Source: an uncultured Chlorobiota bacterium | GTDB taxonomy: Bacteria > Bacteroidota > Bacteroidia > Bacteroidales > JAADGE01 | NCBI GenBank assembly: GCA_947311265.1 | Contig: CAMZKQ010000142.1 | Span: 1-8,514, forward strand | Length of the DNA stretch: 8,514 nucleotides | Direction: 5' to 3' | Shown: positions 6,583 through 8,514 of the stretch, piece after piece | How the letters are laid out: each line of letters begins with the position of its first letter | How positions within the stretch are numbered: the first letter of the stretch is position 1 | Position numbers and translations under genes: made by a program | Notes under the pieces: model-generated | Told to the model about the DNA's origin: nothing | The model's database searches: none | Seen by the model: the letters and a program-made list of their open reading frames with translations, nothing else

Positions 6583-7095
6583 ATGGAAAGAAGAGAAGTA
6601 TTAAAAACATTAGGAATTTCAATGACACTCCTAGGTACAGGGCTTTTTACTGCCTGCACAGGAAAAGAAGAAGTAAAGGTGGGCAAAAAGGAAATATCTC
6701 AAAAGAACACCCCGCCGCCAAAACCTGTTTCGCTGCGCGATAAAAAAATTGTAAACCGAGACAAGCACGCCATAAAAGACCCCGAAAACCCGACCAAAGC
6801 AGAGCTAAAACACACACCTGAAATTGCTATTGGGGAAGCCAACGAGGCAGGATTTTCCGAAATTAAAATAACAATAGGGCAGCAAGGCATAATCCACCCC
6901 ACTACCGATGCCCATTGGATAGACTTTATAAGCCTTTCGGCTGATGAAAAACTAATTGGGAAAGTGGAGTTTGAAATTGGTGCTGCTTCTGGCTATGCCA
7001 CTTTCCGAGTAAAAACAGAAGGCATAAATACACTTACGGCAGTTTCTGGCTGCAATTTGCATGGCATTTGGCAAAGCACAAAAGAGCTAAAATAA
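6583..7095 (+). CDS. Tat-exported lipoprotein superoxide reductase (desulfoferrodoxin/neelaredoxin family)
   Basis: The C-terminal domain of this 170-residue protein is a superoxide reductase iron site, which reduces superoxide to hydrogen peroxide without making oxygen. All five expected ligands are visible: H77 (KHTPE), H105 and H111 (HPTTDAHW, 105-112), C157 and H160 (CNLHGIW, 157-163). The lysine before the first histidine (K76) is kept, but the glutamate usual in EKHVP is Leu here. There is no N-terminal rubredoxin-like desulforedoxin domain, so it is the one-iron type. The N-terminus has a twin-arginine motif (ERREVLK, 2-8), a hydrophobic segment and a lipobox-like FTAC with C25, followed by a Lys/Pro-rich linker (26-75). 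It should be folded with iron, exported by Tat and probably lipid-anchored. The ATG at 6529 is in frame, but starting there would bury the Tat motif 20 residues in. The next gene starts 20 bases later. Confidence 0.88.
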   Translation: MERREVLKTLGISMTLLGTGLFTACTGKEEVKVGKKEISQKNTPPPKPVSLRDKKIVNRDKHAIKDPENPTKAELKHTPEIAIGEANEAGFSEIKITIGQQGIIHPTTDAHWIDFISLSADEKLIGKVEFEIGAASGYATFRVKTEGINTLTAVSGCNLHGIWQSTKELK

Positions 7096-7115
7096 AATAA
7101 CTGCAAGACAATAAA

Positions 7116-8498
7116 ATGAAGCCCTACATTAAGCATCTAAAAAACGTATTTCTTCGTTTTATTGTCTTATTGCTCCTCTTCCAGCTCGCAAGGCTTTGGT
7201 TTTATTACAGCAATAGTGCTGAGTTTGATGTAAAAAACATTGGCGAGCTGCTTAGCCTTTGCTTCTATGGCTTGCGGTACGATTTGTCCGTAATTGGCTA
7301 TATCGACGGCGTTTTATTAATATTATTTCTAGTACCAGGGCGGTTCAAATTCTCCAAAATATACCGTTTATCGCTTAAAGTCATTTACGTTGTAGTAAAC
7401 TCCCTCCTGTTTTTAAGCCTGCTTGCCGATAGCGAATATTTTAAATTTGCAAAAAAACGAGCCACCGCTTTCGTTTTCGACTTGCTTGGTTTTGGCCATA
7501 CCGCTGGCGATGGGGCAAGGCAAATCCCCTATTTTATAGTCGAGTATTGGTTTATACCACTGGCGTGGATATTTTTTACACTCGCCTTAATCTTCTTTTT
7601 TTTCAATTCCGAAACCGAAAAATCAGGCCTAGCTAAGTACAAGCTAAAAACCTTTGCGTTTGAAAGCACTGTATTTTTGATGCTTATTTTTGGCGTAATT
7701 ACTGCCGCCCGTGGTGGCTTGCAACTCAAACCCATAACCGTAATTACTGCCGCTCAATATGCAGGAACAGACAATGCTTCCATAATTCTAAACACCCCCT
7801 TTACGATAATGAAATCGCTAGGGCAAACGCCCTTAGAACAGAAATCATACTTTACAAAAAGCGAGTTAGCTACGCTTTATACCACCAAGCGAAACTATGC
7901 TATCGACACGCTTGCGTTTCAGAAAAAAAATGTTGTTATCATTATCTTAGAAAGTTTCTCGAAAGAGTATAGCGGATTCTTGAACAAAAATAAAGGCAGT
8001 ATGCCTTTTCTGGATTCCATTATGCAAGTTAGCTACTCCTTTAAAAATGCCTACGCCAATGGCACACAGTCGGTGGAGGCAGTACCATCAATAATTTCGG
8101 GCATACCCTCGCTATCCGATGTGCCATTTATAACCTCCTCCTATGCCAATAACAACTACGAAAGTATTGGCTCTATTTTAGCCAAAGAGGGGTATAACAC
8201 CTCCTTTTTTCATGGAGGGCATAGGGGCACAATGGGCTTCCGGAATTTTGCAAAGGCTACTAGCATCGACTCCATTTTTGAGATGCCAGAATATCCCAAC
8301 AAGGCACACTACGATGGCAGGTGGGGCATATACGATGCCCCTTTTTTACAATTTTTTGCAAAAAAATTAAATGCTTTTCCCGAGCCTTTTTTTAGCTATA
8401 TTTTTACACTCTCCTCGCACCACCCATTCAAATTACCAAAAGAATTTCAAGGGAAATTTAAAGACGCTAAAAGCCCTGTACTTAAAACAGTTCGTTAG
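7116..8498 (+). CDS. LTA-synthase-like sulfatase-fold membrane transferase, interrupted by in-frame TAG
   Basis: The frame encodes 460 residues before a TAG. About five hydrophobic helices lie near 11-30, 46-72, 84-105, 140-164 and 180-197. An extracytoplasmic sulfatase-fold domain starts near 271 (NVVIIILESFS). Family landmarks are E279 as metal ligand, T317 in NGTQSVEA as the probable nucleophile, FFHGG (364-368), DGRWGIYD (400-407) and SSHHPF (433-438). LtaS-type enzymes move glycerol-phosphate or similar groups from phospholipids; in a Gram-negative such as this the acceptor is unknown. The family normally runs to about 600-650 residues and carries a later Asp-His metal pair, which is missing here. 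After TAG the same frame reads T-D-Y-S-L, the residues expected after VRY in this family, so TAG seems to replace a Tyr codon. As written the enzyme should be inactive. It probably shares a transcript with the superoxide reductase. Confidence 0.85.
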   Translation: MKPYIKHLKNVFLRFIVLLLLFQLARLWFYYSNSAEFDVKNIGELLSLCFYGLRYDLSVIGYIDGVLLILFLVPGRFKFSKIYRLSLKVIYVVVNSLLFLSLLADSEYFKFAKKRATAFVFDLLGFGHTAGDGARQIPYFIVEYWFIPLAWIFFTLALIFFFFNSETEKSGLAKYKLKTFAFESTVFLMLIFGVITAARGGLQLKPITVITAAQYAGTDNASIILNTPFTIMKSLGQTPLEQKSYFTKSELATLYTTKRNYAIDTLAFQKKNVVIIILESFSKEYSGFLNKNKGSMPFLDSIMQVSYSFKNAYANGTQSVEAVPSIISGIPSLSDVPFITSSYANNNYESIGSILAKEGYNTSFFHGGHRGTMGFRNFAKATSIDSIFEMPEYPNKAHYDGRWGIYDAPFLQFFAKKLNAFPEPFFSYIFTLSSHHPFKLPKEFQGKFKDAKSPVLKTVR

Positions 8499-8514
8499 AC
8501 CGATTATTCATTAC

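Noticed and set aside
8496..8498. Genome-wide reassignment of TAG as a sense codon
   Set aside because: gldE ends in TAG at the natural end of its CorC_HlyC domain and meets another TAG two codons later, so TAG appears to act as a stop here. A mutation or sequence error in one gene is simpler.

Overview
The window looks like Bacteroidota chromosome. It is AT-rich, its leaders are A-rich instead of carrying Shine-Dalgarno sites, and several intergenic regions hold TAnnTTTG-type -7 promoter boxes. The proteins agree: a GldE-type CBS/CorC protein encoded next to ssb, an OmpA-like protein with PD40 propeller and carboxypeptidase-regulatory-like domains, and a twin-arginine lipoprotein superoxide reductase. 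I see no phage, insertion sequence, CRISPR array, tRNA or rRNA.

Left block (1-3233, minus strand). Read in the direction of transcription, a -7 box (3226-3233) precedes a 34-residue single-helix membrane protein (3062-3166). A perfect 12-bp inverted repeat follows (3026-3060), then a 684-residue PD40/CRD/OmpA cell-envelope protein (952-3006). Eighteen bases later comes an exported, helical, TPR-like protein of unknown function (1-933), whose 3' end is cut off by the window. The combination resembles the type IX secretion component PorE, with the TPR part encoded by a separate gene. That link is inference.

Middle block (3243-6420). A plus-strand DUF2809 membrane protein (3304-3696) overlaps tail to tail by 14 bases with gldE (3683-4993, minus). 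Upstream of gldE on the minus strand lie an intrinsic terminator (5067-5109), ssb (5167-5634) with a good Bacteroidota promoter, and a DEDDy 3'-5' exonuclease (5707-6303). The terminator decides the gldE start: the longest reading frame would begin inside the hairpin loop, so I choose the TTG at 4993. gldD, the usual partner of gldE in gliding species, is not next to it here.

Right block (6304-8514). A divergent intergenic region of 279 bases separates the exonuclease from two plus-strand genes. The first is a Tat-exported, probably lipid-anchored superoxide reductase (6583-7095) with all five iron ligands. The second, 20 bases on, is an LTA-synthase/sulfatase-like membrane enzyme (7116-8498). 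That frame is closed by a TAG inside its catalytic domain, yet the codons after the TAG still spell the family's expected sequence in the same frame. It is therefore probably an interrupted gene, a sequence error or, less likely, a readthrough site. This is the most useful thing to check in the window.

Most of the window is ordinary housekeeping and envelope biology. I found no convincing evidence of a wholly new multi-gene system. The unusual items are the in-frame TAG, the exported superoxide reductase, and the small membrane protein plus hairpin ahead of the OmpA-like gene.
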